DNA from: an uncultured Porphyromonadaceae bacterium
Lineage (GTDB): Bacteria; Bacteroidota; Bacteroidia; Bacteroidales; Muribaculaceae
Direction: 5' to 3'
Length of the DNA: 64,000 bases
Assembly (NCBI GenBank): GCA_947178215.1
Contig: CAMWXJ010000011.1
Span: 30,316 to 94,315 of the forward strand
Shown here: positions 50,602-60,443 of the stretch, in pieces
Layout of the letters: every line of letters begins with the position of its first letter
Position numbering within the stretch: the stretch's first letter is position 1
Notes under the pieces: model-generated
The model's database searches: none
Seen by the model: only the letters and a program-made list of their open reading frames with translations
Told to the model about the DNA's origin: nothing
Translations under genes and position numbers: made by a program

Positions 50602-52392
50602 ATGAAGACCAAATATATCAAAATACTTGCCTCATTGGCCATCGCGGGCACCGGGATGCTGACGTCATGCAGCCTTGACCTCACCAATCCCGACGGTCCG
50701 ACAGCAACAGGCTTCTTCGATGAGCAGGACAAATTTATCCTCAACATCATCGGCATCACGCAGGAATGGCGCACCGACTTCGACACCAACACCATGCGTA
50801 ACGCCGGCGAGCTCCGCTCGGGTATCTATACCATCACAGGTATCGACGGTTCGGCACTCAACGACATCACCTACATCAACAATGTGCTTGACGAAGCCCA
50901 CCCGCAGTTCGACAACTTCGCAGGCTACTACGGCGTAATAGGTAACCTCAACGCTTTCCTTTACTACGCCGAGGAAAACGCCGGCGTATTCACCAGCGAG
51001 CTCGCCCGCAATTATCTCGTAGGCATGGCTCACGGTATGCGCGCATACTGCTACTTCCAGCTCTACAAGATGTATGGCACCTGCCCTCTCCGCAAGGACC
51101 CCGACGTGCTTCTCGGCAACTTCAACGCCACAGAGCTCGCCATGCCCCGTGCAGAAGCATCGGAAGTACTCGCTTTCATCAAGGAAGAAGTGGACGCTTC
51201 GCTCGCAGCGTTCAATGCCGGCTCAGGCTACAATGACGCCCGTGTGCTCGGCGCCAACTTCTGGAACAAGGCAGCCACCGAAATGCTCGCCGGCGAAGTT
51301 TATCTCTGGAGCGGCAAGGTTTCGACCGGCAACCAGAACGCCAACCCCGCCGACATCACCACCGCCAAGGGCTACTTCCAGAACGTAATCAACAACTACG
51401 GCTATGCCATGCAGCCCACTTACGACGATGTATTCGCGAAAGGCGGCAACAGCGAGGTGATTTTCGCTACTTTCTACGGCTACGGCATCGCTACCGCCAA
51501 TTGGTACTACGCATCGCTATGGAAGCCCGACACAGGTACAGCCAAAGGCACCTATTGGAGCTGCTACGGCTACGACGGCCTGACCCCCATCAACAACGCC
51601 TACCGCCTCGGCTGCTTCATCAACGAGGCCGGAGAACAGGTATACAATAACTTCTACTATCACGGCGTCAGCGGTATCGTGAACCGTTACCAGTATAGTA
51701 ACGCCGTGTGGTATCAGTATGACGCCGAGGACACACGCCGCAGCGTGCTTATGGACAACTATCTTGTAGAGAACGACGAGAAGAGCCTCAACTTCATCGA
51801 AAATTTCGACAAGGATACCCACCACCTTGCAGGCACATTCGTCTATAAGTACAAAGGTGAGCTCCAAAACGACAATATCGCCGGTACCAACCACATGATA
51901 TATTACCGTCTGCCGCTCGCTTACATGTACCTCGCCGAGATTGCCAACTACGAGGACAACAAAGCCGACGTAGAGCGCTATATCAACATAGTCCGCAAGC
52001 GCGCCTACGGCGACAACTGGAATGAGGCCGAGTTCGGCTACAAGGCCGGTGACTTCCGCAGCAACGAGGTCGCTATCCTCCAAGAGAAGACCAAAGAGTT
52101 CCTCCAGGAGGGTCAGCGCTGGTGGGATATCCGCCGTCTGACAGGCGTCAAGGGTGGTACCGACCGCGACCACCTCATCTTCCAGCCCGAAAGCTGTGCC
52201 GGCTGGGGTCTTGATGTCGCCGCACACCCCTACTGGAACGAAGTTTGCTCTGATGTAGCCAACCTCGCCGACTGCCCGCTGATAACCGACCAGCCGGTAC
52301 TTGACTACGCCACAAAATCACACATGGTGCTGTGGCCTATCAATACCGCTCTCATCAGCGACACCGTGAAACAGACTCCCGGCTACGAATAA
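50602..52392 (+). CDS. SusD/RagB family lipoprotein
   Basis: Lipobox GTGMLTSCSLD; EKTKEFLQEGQRWWDIRRL; immediately downstream of susC. Confidence 0.95.
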   Translation: MKTKYIKILASLAIAGTGMLTSCSLDLTNPDGPTATGFFDEQDKFILNIIGITQEWRTDFDTNTMRNAGELRSGIYTITGIDGSALNDITYINNVLDEAHPQFDNFAGYYGVIGNLNAFLYYAEENAGVFTSELARNYLVGMAHGMRAYCYFQLYKMYGTCPLRKDPDVLLGNFNATELAMPRAEASEVLAFIKEEVDASLAAFNAGSGYNDARVLGANFWNKAATEMLAGEVYLWSGKVSTGNQNANPADITTAKGYFQNVINNYGYAMQPTYDDVFAKGGNSEVIFATFYGYGIATANWYYASLWKPDTGTAKGTYWSCYGYDGLTPINNAYRLGCFINEAGEQVYNNFYYHGVSGIVNRYQYSNAVWYQYDAEDTRRSVLMDNYLVENDEKSLNFIENFDKDTHHLAGTFVYKYKGELQNDNIAGTNHMIYYRLPLAYMYLAEIANYEDNKADVERYINIVRKRAYGDNWNEAEFGYKAGDFRSNEVAILQEKTKEFLQEGQRWWDIRRLTGVKGGTDRDHLIFQPESCAGWGLDVAAHPYWNEVCSDVANLADCPLITDQPVLDYATKSHMVLWPINTALISDTVKQTPGYE

Positions 52393-52441
52393 TAGACCTC
52401 CAACGGCAACCGGTAATCACCGGTCTGCAATAATACACATC

Positions 52442-52474
52442 AACGGCCCCGGCGGTAATTCCGCCGGGGCCGTT
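52442..52474. terminator. Hairpin between convergent susD and mgsA
   Basis: AACGGCCCCGGCGG-TAATT-CCGCCGGGGCCGTT, 14-bp perfect stem; no clear U-tract. Confidence 0.6.
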
Positions 52475-52506
52475 GCCGTCAGGAGAGTGCCGAAGTGTCG
52501 GGGCCA

Positions 52507-52968
52507 TCAGCCCTGCTCGAGCGCCTTGCGGTCGAAAAAGGTGTAGCTCTGGTCGCGAGGATGATAATCGGGATTGCCCCAAAGAGTGCTTGAAATGATG
52601 AGGTCGGCGCTGATGCGGTTGCAGGCAATAGGCACGTTATGGAGGCGGCACTGACGCAGAAGCATCTGTATGTCGGCCTCGTGGGGCTGTGCGTTGAGGT
52701 CGTCGATAAGGAACACGGCGAAGTCGACCTCATTGCGCACCACCATGGCGGCAATCTCGGCGTCGCCGCCCATAGGGCCGGAGTTCATACATTCGAGGTC
52801 GGGGTGAAAACCCATCTCTTCCAGTGCCTCGCGGATGAGCGAGCCGGTGGTGCCGGTGCACACGAGGTGGTGGTGAGACAGATACTCGGCGTTATACTTG
52901 GCCCAGTCGACCATGTCGGCCTTGCGGTGGTCGTGGGCCACCAGGGCGATAGTAAGCTTGTCTTTCAT
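52507..52968 (-). CDS. mgsA: Methylglyoxal synthase
   Basis: IALVAHDHRKADMVDWAKYN, CTGTTGSLIREAL, SGPMGGDAEIAAMV; ATG 52968. Confidence 0.95.
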   Translation of the reverse strand: MKDKLTIALVAHDHRKADMVDWAKYNAEYLSHHHLVCTGTTGSLIREALEEMGFHPDLECMNSGPMGGDAEIAAMVVRNEVDFAVFLIDDLNAQPHEADIQMLLRQCRLHNVPIACNRISADLIISSTLWGNPDYHPRDQSYTFFDRKALEQG

Positions 52969-53090
52969 AAGAATGAGGAGTGTTGCAGGGTTGATTGAAC
53001 CGGTGAAACGTGATGGCCGCCGCGAGGGCACCGACGATGCGTTGTCGCTTACGCGGCCTACTTCATAAACGTTTCGGCGCCATTAAAGTT

Positions 53091-53134
53091 GTAACCCGCC
53101 CTCACGACGTTCCGGCGTCGTGAGGGCGGGTTAC
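53091..53134. terminator. 19-bp perfect hairpin downstream of the S41 peptidase gene
   Basis: GTAACCCGCCCTCACGACG-TTCCGG-CGTCGTGAGGGCGGGTTAC. Confidence 0.6.
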
Positions 53135-53169
53135 GCTTATATGGATATATGTCGTGCGGCTGCCGGGGC

Positions 53170-56100
53170 TTATTTGGCCTTGGCGGCGTCGGCGGCGCGG
53201 AGCATCTCGGTCACAGCGGTACGGAGCTGCTCGTCGTAGCCTGAGAGCTGCTGTTCGGGGGTGTTGTAGACCTCGATGTCGGGTTGGAGTTCGAGGTTTT
53301 CAAGCCAGCGTCCCTGATTGTCGCGCATGCCCACCTGGGGGATGCCAAACACGATAGTCGGGTCAATCTGGTTCTCCCACCACACGGCGGTCATCGTTCC
53401 GGGCACGGGCGCACCTATGAGCTTGCCGAGATTGAGGGTCTGGTAGGTCCAGGGGAAGCCGTGGGCGTTGGAATAGTTGTCCTCGCACATGAGCACGCAG
53501 GAGGGCTTGGTCCAGCGGTTGAACGGGTCCTGACCGATATATTGTCCGCGAGGCTCGAAAGTGGCGAACTTGGTGCCGGAGAGGAGCACTGCGAGGTCTT
53601 CATGGAGCCAGCCGCCGCCGTTGTGGCGGGTGTCGATGATTACAGCGTCGGCGTTGCGGTAGCGGCCGAGGAGCTCGCTGAACGTCTTGCGGAACGAGGG
53701 GGAGTCCATGCCCTGGATGTGTATGTAGCCCACGCGACCGCCCGAAAGCGAGTCGACCATAGCGCGATTACGCTCTACCCAGCGGTTGTAGAGGTAGCCA
53801 GAGCGCGAGCCGGCGGCTTTGAGCTGCTGCTCGAAAGTCTTGCCGGTGGCGGGGTCCTTGACGGTGAGCATCACCTGCTTGCCGGCCTTGCCCGACAGGA
53901 GGGGATAGTAGTCGCGGCCCGCCTTGACAGGCTGCCCGTCGATAGTCTCGATAATCATGCCGGGACGTATCTTGACCGAAGCGCGGTCCATGGGGCCCTG
54001 CTCCACAATTTCCTTGACGAGAAGGCCGTCGCCCTCGTAGTCGTTGTCGAAGAACGCGCCGAGCCATGCCGTAGCGGGTGTATTGATAGCCGACATGTTG
54101 CCGTAGAAACGGGCGCCGGTGTGGGAGCCGTTGAGCTCGCCGAGCATCTCGGAGAGCAGCTCCTGGAAGTCGTAATTGTTGTTGATGTAGGGGAGGAAGC
54201 GTGCGTAGGCGTCGTGGTAGCCTTTCCAGTCGATACCGTGGATTTCGGGGTCGTAGAACTTGTCGGCCACCTGTCGCCAGGCGTGATTGAAGATATACTC
54301 GCGCTGCTTGGCGGGGCGGAAGGTGAACTCGGCGGCATACTGTATGGGCTTGGTCGACTTGGCTGCTATGTCGAGCTTCTTCATGCCTCCGCCCGAGATG
54401 AGGTAGAGGTTGTTGATTTTGGCGTCGGGCACGAACTCGCCGTAGCCGAGACCCTTGACGATAATCTTGCTCGAACGGTCGTCGAGGTCGTGCTCCCAGA
54501 GGTCGCCGTCGCCCTCAAACGAGGTGGCATAGTAGAGCTTTCGGCCGTCCTTGGAGAGGATGAAGTCGCCGAGGAACGAGCTGTTGGGGGTGAGGCGGGC
54601 GATGCGGTTGTCGCGGTTGTCGAGCTTGAACACGAGCGGCTTCACGGCGTTGTTGTCCTTGTCCTTATCGGCGTCTTTGCCTTTTTTCGACTTCTTTTTA
54701 TCGGCCTTCTTGTCGGCCTTGTCGCCGTCGGCTTCGTCCTTGTCCTTGTCCTTGTCGGCGTCCTTTCGCGACTCGGCTACCTCGCGCTCTTCCTTGGAGA
54801 GACGCCATTCGTCGTATGCCTCATCGTCGAAGAACATGATATATACGTCGCTCTCTGCGCCCCATGAGCCGTGGGAGCGGTAGCCTGAGCGGTCGCTGTT
54901 CCATATCATGGCCTTGCCGTCGAGCACCCACTTGGGGCTGTCGTCGGAGTAGCCGGAGCGGGTGAGATTGGTCATCTCGCCGGAGCCGTCGGCCTTGACG
55001 AGGACTATGTCGGTATTGTTCCAGCCGCCGTTGTCGATATATTTGGCGAGGAACCAGCGCGAGTCGGGGCTCCACGCATATGTCTGGTCGCCGTCGGAGT
55101 AAGAGTAGTTGTACTTGCCGGGGAGCACTGTGCGTATCTGCTTGGTGTCGAGGTTGTAGACACACAGCTCGGTGCGGTCGCGGAGGAAGGCTATCTCCTT
55201 GCCGTCGGGCGAGAATTTGGGCTGGAAGGCATTCTGTTCGAGGAGAATCAGCGGCTCTTCCTTAAACTCGGTGGCGTAGGTGAACTTCTTGTCTTCGGGG
55301 CGCACGAGCGAGGTGCGGTAGATGCCCCATCGGCCGTCGCGCTCCGACGAGTAGATGAGCGAGCGGCCGTCGGGAGCGAAGTCGACGTTGCGCTCCTGCT
55401 CCGGGGTGTCGGTGATGCGCTTGGTGGTGGCGTAGTCGGTAGAGGTGACGTAGACGTCGCCATTGGTGATGAAAGCCACCTCTTTGCCCTTTTCGTTAAG
55501 GGCGAGGGAGCGCGCTCCGCTGCGCATGACAACCATCGTGGAGTCGTAGTCGGCGCGGTCGGCGATAACGCTGATACCCACCTTGGCGGGCTTGGAGCCG
55601 GCGGCGGTGCCGAGGGTGTAAATCTCGCCGTCGTAAAGGAAAGCGAGGGTCTTGCCGTCGGCTGAGCCTGAGAGGTTGCGCACTGGATGGGTGGTGAAGT
55701 CGGTCACGCGGGTGTCGCCGCTGCCGTCGACGTTGCGGCGGTAGACGTTAAATGAGCCGTTCTGCTCGCTGAGGTAGTAGAAGCTCTTGCCGTCGGGGGT
55801 CCACACGGGATTGCGGTCTTCGCCACGGAATGAGGTGAGCTTTGTAAACTTGCGCTCTTTGGCGGGACGGTCGGCGCCCTCGGCTTTCCACACGTCGCGG
55901 GCTATCGAGCTGACGTGATGCTTGCGCCAGGGGTCCTCATAGCCCTTTTTGTCGTGATAGAGCAGGGTCTTGCCGTCGGGGCTCACGCTTATATCCTCCA
56001 TGGGAAGCGATGAGTATAGACGGGGACGGGCGCCGGGCACGGTTATGTCGAGGCTGTAAACCTGGGGGAACTGCCCGGAGGGGAACTGGATGTCGTCGGC

Positions 56101-56490
56101 ATCGGGCTCTATGCTCGCAGTGTAGAGCACCGTAGTGGGGTTGAGGAACGTTATCGGACGCTCGGCGGCGGTTACGGTGGTGAGCTGACGGGGTTCGCCG
56201 CCTGTGGCGGGTACGGAATAGAGGTCGAAGTTGCCGTGACGATCGGAGGCGAATACGATTGTCTTGCCGTCGGGGCTCCATACAGGCTGTGTGTCGTAGG
56301 AGCGGTGAGTTGTAAGCTGTGTGGCGCGTCCGCCGCCGGCGGGCACGGTCCAGATGTCGCCTTTATAGGAGAAGGCGATACGTGAACCGTCGGGTGAGAT
56401 GGCGGGATAACGCATCCACATGGGTGTCTCGGCCGAAGCGCTGAAAGCAGCGGCTCCGAGAGCGAGACTCACGATAAGCGAAAGTTTCAT
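53170..56490 (-). CDS. Tricorn-like S41 family peptidase with WD40-like beta-propellers and PDZ domain
   Basis: PD40-type repeats (SPDGSRIAFSYKGDIWTV, WSPDGKTIVFASDRHGN) and C-terminal DAVIIDTRHNGGGWLHEDLAVLLSG; signal peptide. Confidence 0.93.
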   Translation of the reverse strand: MKLSLIVSLALGAAAFSASAETPMWMRYPAISPDGSRIAFSYKGDIWTVPAGGGRATQLTTHRSYDTQPVWSPDGKTIVFASDRHGNFDLYSVPATGGEPRQLTTVTAAERPITFLNPTTVLYTASIEPDADDIQFPSGQFPQVYSLDITVPGARPRLYSSLPMEDISVSPDGKTLLYHDKKGYEDPWRKHHVSSIARDVWKAEGADRPAKERKFTKLTSFRGEDRNPVWTPDGKSFYYLSEQNGSFNVYRRNVDGSGDTRVTDFTTHPVRNLSGSADGKTLAFLYDGEIYTLGTAAGSKPAKVGISVIADRADYDSTMVVMRSGARSLALNEKGKEVAFITNGDVYVTSTDYATTKRITDTPEQERNVDFAPDGRSLIYSSERDGRWGIYRTSLVRPEDKKFTYATEFKEEPLILLEQNAFQPKFSPDGKEIAFLRDRTELCVYNLDTKQIRTVLPGKYNYSYSDGDQTYAWSPDSRWFLAKYIDNGGWNNTDIVLVKADGSGEMTNLTRSGYSDDSPKWVLDGKAMIWNSDRSGYRSHGSWGAESDVYIMFFDDEAYDEWRLSKEEREVAESRKDADKDKDKDEADGDKADKKADKKKSKKGKDADKDKDNNAVKPLVFKLDNRDNRIARLTPNSSFLGDFILSKDGRKLYYATSFEGDGDLWEHDLDDRSSKIIVKGLGYGEFVPDAKINNLYLISGGGMKKLDIAAKSTKPIQYAAEFTFRPAKQREYIFNHAWRQVADKFYDPEIHGIDWKGYHDAYARFLPYINNNYDFQELLSEMLGELNGSHTGARFYGNMSAINTPATAWLGAFFDNDYEGDGLLVKEIVEQGPMDRASVKIRPGMIIETIDGQPVKAGRDYYPLLSGKAGKQVMLTVKDPATGKTFEQQLKAAGSRSGYLYNRWVERNRAMVDSLSGGRVGYIHIQGMDSPSFRKTFSELLGRYRNADAVIIDTRHNGGGWLHEDLAVLLSGTKFATFEPRGQYIGQDPFNRWTKPSCVLMCEDNYSNAHGFPWTYQTLNLGKLIGAPVPGTMTAVWWENQIDPTIVFGIPQVGMRDNQGRWLENLELQPDIEVYNTPEQQLSGYDEQLRTAVTEMLRAADAAKAK

Positions 56491-56520
56491 TTCCGTTATG
56501 ATGAATGATTGGTTGATTCT

Positions 56521-57828
56521 TTATTCTTTGTTGAGAGTGGTGGGACGAAGGATGATAAGCTGGGCCAGAAGAGCGAGCACGAGGGCGCCTGCCATGCACA
56601 CGAAGCCGATGCCCATGCGTCCCTGGTCGGCAAGTGAGCCGAGCACGTTGGTAGCGAGTGCGCCTACGAAGAGACCGCACATATTCATCATGCCGTAGGC
56701 CGTGGCGCGCGAGCGTGCCGATACGAACTGGCAGAGGATAGGCATATTGTTTGCGTCGAACAGGCCGTAGCCGAGGCCGAAGAGCAGACCGGCCGACACG
56801 GCTGCGACGAGCGTGTGGCCGTAGCCCATGAGCACGAGCGCGGGCACCATCATGGCAAGGCCGATCGACGAGGTGTAGATGCGGCCGCGGAGATTGCGGC
56901 GACTCCAATTGTCGGCCATAGGGCCGCCCACCATGACGCCGATAAACGAGGCTACGGCAATGGTGATGGTGGCCACCGGGCCGGCCCAGGTCATCTCGAT
57001 GCCGAGCGAGTCGGCAAACAGCGTGGGAAGCCAGTTTTTGGTGGCCCAGCCGGGCACCGACGATGTTGCGAAGAAGAAGAGAATGGTCCAGAATGCGATA
57101 TTGACGACGAGAGCGCCGAGAGATGCGCCGGTGGCGCGGAGATTGCGTTTCAGCACGGTGCCGAGTGGCTCGGGATGACCCTCGGCGGCATCCTCGGCGG
57201 CCTTGCGGCCCTCAAACGAGTCGACACGCTTCTCATGCAGGAAGAACACGAGGATGAAGCCGTAGACGATGCCTATGATGCCAAACCAGTGGAATGTCTG
57301 CTGCCAGGAGAGGTGCTCGGCCACAAATGCGCCGAAGCCGCCCACGGCCTGGCCCATGTAGAGTCCGGTCATGTGGATGCCTATGGCGAGCGAGAGTTGT
57401 TTGCCGGTGAAATAGTCAGCGATAAGGGAGAGTGCGGCGGGAATGTAGAGGGCCTCAGACACACCCATTGTGGCACGAAGCCAGTAGACCTGCTCGTAAC
57501 TCTGCGCGTAGCCCATGGCAAGCGTCACGCCGCTCCACACCACAAGACTTACCACGATGAGCCACTTACGGTTTACGCGGTCGGCCACGATGCCCGACAC
57601 AGGACTCATAAAGCCATAAATCCACATAAACACAGCCATTATCTTGCCAAACATGACTTTGCTTTCGAGGTCGGCGATGTCGACGGCCATAGCGTCGCGC
57701 ATGGTCGAGAGCATCTGGCGGTCCATATAATTGAGCAGTGCGACGACCCAGAGCAGGCCGACTACCACCCAGGGATAATAACTTTTCGTGCTACCTTTGG
57801 CAGCCGCGGCTACATTATTTGTGCTCAT
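56521..57828 (-). CDS. MFS transporter
   Basis: YYPWVVVGLLWVVALLNYMDRQMLSTMRDAM, GIVADRVNRKWLI; 12 hydrophobic segments; TATATTTG box on minus at 57875-57882. Confidence 0.92.
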   Translation of the reverse strand: MSTNNVAAAAKGSTKSYYPWVVVGLLWVVALLNYMDRQMLSTMRDAMAVDIADLESKVMFGKIMAVFMWIYGFMSPVSGIVADRVNRKWLIVVSLVVWSGVTLAMGYAQSYEQVYWLRATMGVSEALYIPAALSLIADYFTGKQLSLAIGIHMTGLYMGQAVGGFGAFVAEHLSWQQTFHWFGIIGIVYGFILVFFLHEKRVDSFEGRKAAEDAAEGHPEPLGTVLKRNLRATGASLGALVVNIAFWTILFFFATSSVPGWATKNWLPTLFADSLGIEMTWAGPVATITIAVASFIGVMVGGPMADNWSRRNLRGRIYTSSIGLAMMVPALVLMGYGHTLVAAVSAGLLFGLGYGLFDANNMPILCQFVSARSRATAYGMMNMCGLFVGALATNVLGSLADQGRMGIGFVCMAGALVLALLAQLIILRPTTLNKE

Positions 57829-57991
57829 GGTGATTTATTGTGATTTTAATGGTTATTATTAGGCATATATTCGGCAAATATAACACTTTTGCCGTAGCCC
57901 TGCAAACAAAAAATCACCCCGCCCGCCAGACAGACGGCAGTGGAGCAGGTAACAGCCGTAAAATACCGTCGGACGGCGTGTTGTGCCGCCC

Positions 57992-58216
57992 TCAGAGCGC
58001 GATAATGAAGTCGCAGATGTCGCCGAGCACTTCGGGAGCTATCGTCTCGGTTATGGTGCCGTATTCGGCCACGTCGACTGTCGTGAAGTGAAATACCAGA
58101 GGAAGCTTGGCAGGGCCGAGGCTGAGCTCGCCACGCCATGAGCCGTCGATAGCCATGGCCGATACGGCCACACAAGCGACGGATGCCAGTACGGCGATAA
58201 TCTTTTTGATAACCAT
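57992..58216 (-). pseudogene. Secreted 74-aa protein resembling N- and C-terminal ends of an alpha/beta hydrolase (internal deletion)
   Basis: MVIKKIIAVLASVACVAVSAMAIDGSWRGELSLGPAKLPLVFHFTTVDVAEYGTITETIAPEVLGDICDFIIAL: signal peptide, GSWRGEL..LPLVFHF start, EYGTITETIAPEVLGDICDFI end. Confidence 0.45.
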
Positions 58217-58286
58217 TGCGTTGATTTATATTGCCGCGAAAGCGACCTGCCGCATACCAACTATCCGTGGAGCGGATTCCACAGTG

Positions 58287-58919
58287 TCAGCGGAGGGCGA
58301 GGGCCGCTTCGGGGCCGAGGTTGAATATGAGGTCGAGGATGCTGAGGCCCGGAAGGAAGCCGAAGCGCGATTGTCGCACCTGCCAATAAGGGCCCACGGC
58401 GTCATCGCACGACACAGACAGACGCACACCGTCGCTGGGAGGCGTGGCGGTGTGTACAAGGGTATCGTCCGGGAGGGTCAGTATGTCGCGCACCTGTGCG
58501 TCGAGGGCCGAGGCGAAGTCTATGAGGCGCATGGCACTCCCCGCCGCACTTATCAGCGGGATGAAGCGGTCGGCATAGAACTCATAAAACGGCGTGCGGC
58601 CATAAGCGCTTTCAAGGGCGGTGGGAAGAGTCTCCTGCCAGCGTCCGTGGTCGCTTAGGGTGACGTCGGCCCACGTCGCTCCCTGGCACGGCTTGGCTAT
58701 CGGCACGGTGAGCATGAGACGCCCGCGTGTGTCGGCTATCTCAAACCGGTGGGTGGACTTGACGGTGCGGTCGAAGCGGCCGCTCCAATCGACGACGGCG
58801 CGCGGAAACGAGGCCGCCACACGGTAGTATGATGCCGGCGGAAGCAGGCGCGGGGGCAGGATGAGCGTCGGGCCGTCGGGGCGGGTTACGAGCGGATGCA
58901 TTGCCGGTATAAGTGTCAC
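58287..58919 (-). CDS. WbqC family protein
   Basis: HRFEIADTRGRLMLTVPIAK...WQETLPTALESAYGRTPFYEFYADRFIPLI. Confidence 0.88.
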   Translation of the reverse strand: MTLIPAMHPLVTRPDGPTLILPPRLLPPASYYRVAASFPRAVVDWSGRFDRTVKSTHRFEIADTRGRLMLTVPIAKPCQGATWADVTLSDHGRWQETLPTALESAYGRTPFYEFYADRFIPLISAAGSAMRLIDFASALDAQVRDILTLPDDTLVHTATPPSDGVRLSVSCDDAVGPYWQVRQSRFGFLPGLSILDLIFNLGPEAALALR

Positions 58920-60391
58920 GAACGGGCGTTGCGGAAAATGCGGCTCCAGCGTATGTTGCTGAGGAAGCCTTTCTCGGCATCAAACGATATGAGCACACGC
59001 TCCGGACGACCCACGATGTGGTCTTCGGGCACAAAGCCCCAGTAGCGCGAGTCGAGCGAGTTGTCGCGGTTGTCGCCCATCATGAAGTAGTAGTCCATGC
59101 CGAAAGTGTAGGTCTTGGCCGGCTTGCCGTCGATATAGGCTGTCGCGGTGGCTTCGTCGAAGTAGGCGTCGGTGTGATGCTCGTAATTGCGTATGGCGCG
59201 GTTGTAGATGGCCCAGTTGCGGGCGTCGAGATTAATCGTGGCGCCCTTTGATGGAATCCACAGCGGTCCGAAGTCGGCGCGCGTCCACTCATCGGCAACT
59301 CCCGCCGGAAAGAGATATTCGGTGCCGGGCTGAGGTTCTTCACGGCGCATCACGGCGACGTCGCCGCGCGCTTTGAGGCTTTCGACCATTGAGGTGGTGA
59401 GGGGCGAGCGGTAGATGTTGGGGATAGAGCCGTCGGGATTGACGGTGAAGCCAAGTCGTACAAGATTCTCGACGTCGGCGGGACCGAGGCCAGCGCTGAC
59501 AAGAGTGAGGTCGGCGGCGGCGATGCCGAGAGCCTCGCGGTCGAGCTCGCTTAGGGGAGCACCTTTAAGCTGGAAGATATAGTTGTACTGGGCATCTGCG
59601 GGGAGGGCCTGCTTCACACCGTCGATATAGATGTCGCCCCCGACGATTGAGATGGTGTCGCCGGGCAGCCCTACACAGCGCTTGACATAGTTCTCGCGGC
59701 GATCGACGGGACGGTAGATTACCTCACCGAAGCGTTCGGGATAGCCGTTGACAGCGGCACGGCCATAAATCTGGCAGAGGGTATAGTAGTCGGGGTTCTG
59801 CATTTTGAGCGCCACGGTGTCGCCGGCGGGGAAGTTGAATACCACGATGTCACCACGCTGCACGGTAGTGTAGCCTTTGAGGCGGTGGTAGCTCCACTCG
59901 GGGGTATCGAGATAGCTCTTGCCTCCGATTATCGGCATCTCGTTGTGGGCCAGCGGGAAATGAACCGGGGTATTGGGTACGCGCGGACCGTAAGCCATTT
60001 TGTTGACCCACAGATAGTCGCCCGTTAGCAGCGTCTTTTCAAGCGACGACGAGGGTATTTGATAGTTCTGCCCCACGAAGAGGAAGATAAAGTAGACGAG
60101 AATCAGGGCATAGACAATCGCGTCGACCCACCCCATTACGGTCCTCACCGTCGCGCTCTTGCTCTTTTTCCACCAGGTAAAGGGTATGTAGCCGGTGATG
60201 TAGATGTCGAAGAGCAGGATAAGGAATATAGCGACCCACCAGCTGCCGAGCCACGCCACCCAGGCGAGGAATATGAGCGCTACGAGGGCGAAGCGTATCC
60301 AGCGCGTGGTCTTGACGGCGGCTATGCGCTCGCCGAATGTGCGGGGCTCCTTTACCGGGGCTTTATCGGATGTTTCGGGTGCTGAGGACAT
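58916..60391 (-). CDS. lepB: Signal peptidase I
   Basis: IPSSSLEKTLLTGDYLWVNKMAYGPRVPNTP, NYVKRCVGLPGDTISI, MMGDNRDNSLDSRYWGFVPEDHIVGR. Confidence 0.95.
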   Translation of the reverse strand: MSSAPETSDKAPVKEPRTFGERIAAVKTTRWIRFALVALIFLAWVAWLGSWWVAIFLILLFDIYITGYIPFTWWKKSKSATVRTVMGWVDAIVYALILVYFIFLFVGQNYQIPSSSLEKTLLTGDYLWVNKMAYGPRVPNTPVHFPLAHNEMPIIGGKSYLDTPEWSYHRLKGYTTVQRGDIVVFNFPAGDTVALKMQNPDYYTLCQIYGRAAVNGYPERFGEVIYRPVDRRENYVKRCVGLPGDTISIVGGDIYIDGVKQALPADAQYNYIFQLKGAPLSELDREALGIAAADLTLVSAGLGPADVENLVRLGFTVNPDGSIPNIYRSPLTTSMVESLKARGDVAVMRREEPQPGTEYLFPAGVADEWTRADFGPLWIPSKGATINLDARNWAIYNRAIRNYEHHTDAYFDEATATAYIDGKPAKTYTFGMDYYFMMGDNRDNSLDSRYWGFVPEDHIVGRPERVLISFDAEKGFLSNIRWSRIFRNARS

Positions 60392-60443
60392 TGGAGTGAA
60401 TGACGATGATTGGCTTGGAATGAGAGGACGAGTAGGTAGCGGT

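Noticed and set aside
53284-54867. 527-aa plus-strand ORF
   Set aside because: Antisense to the tricorn-like S41 peptidase; low-complexity Val/Glu/Gly artefact.
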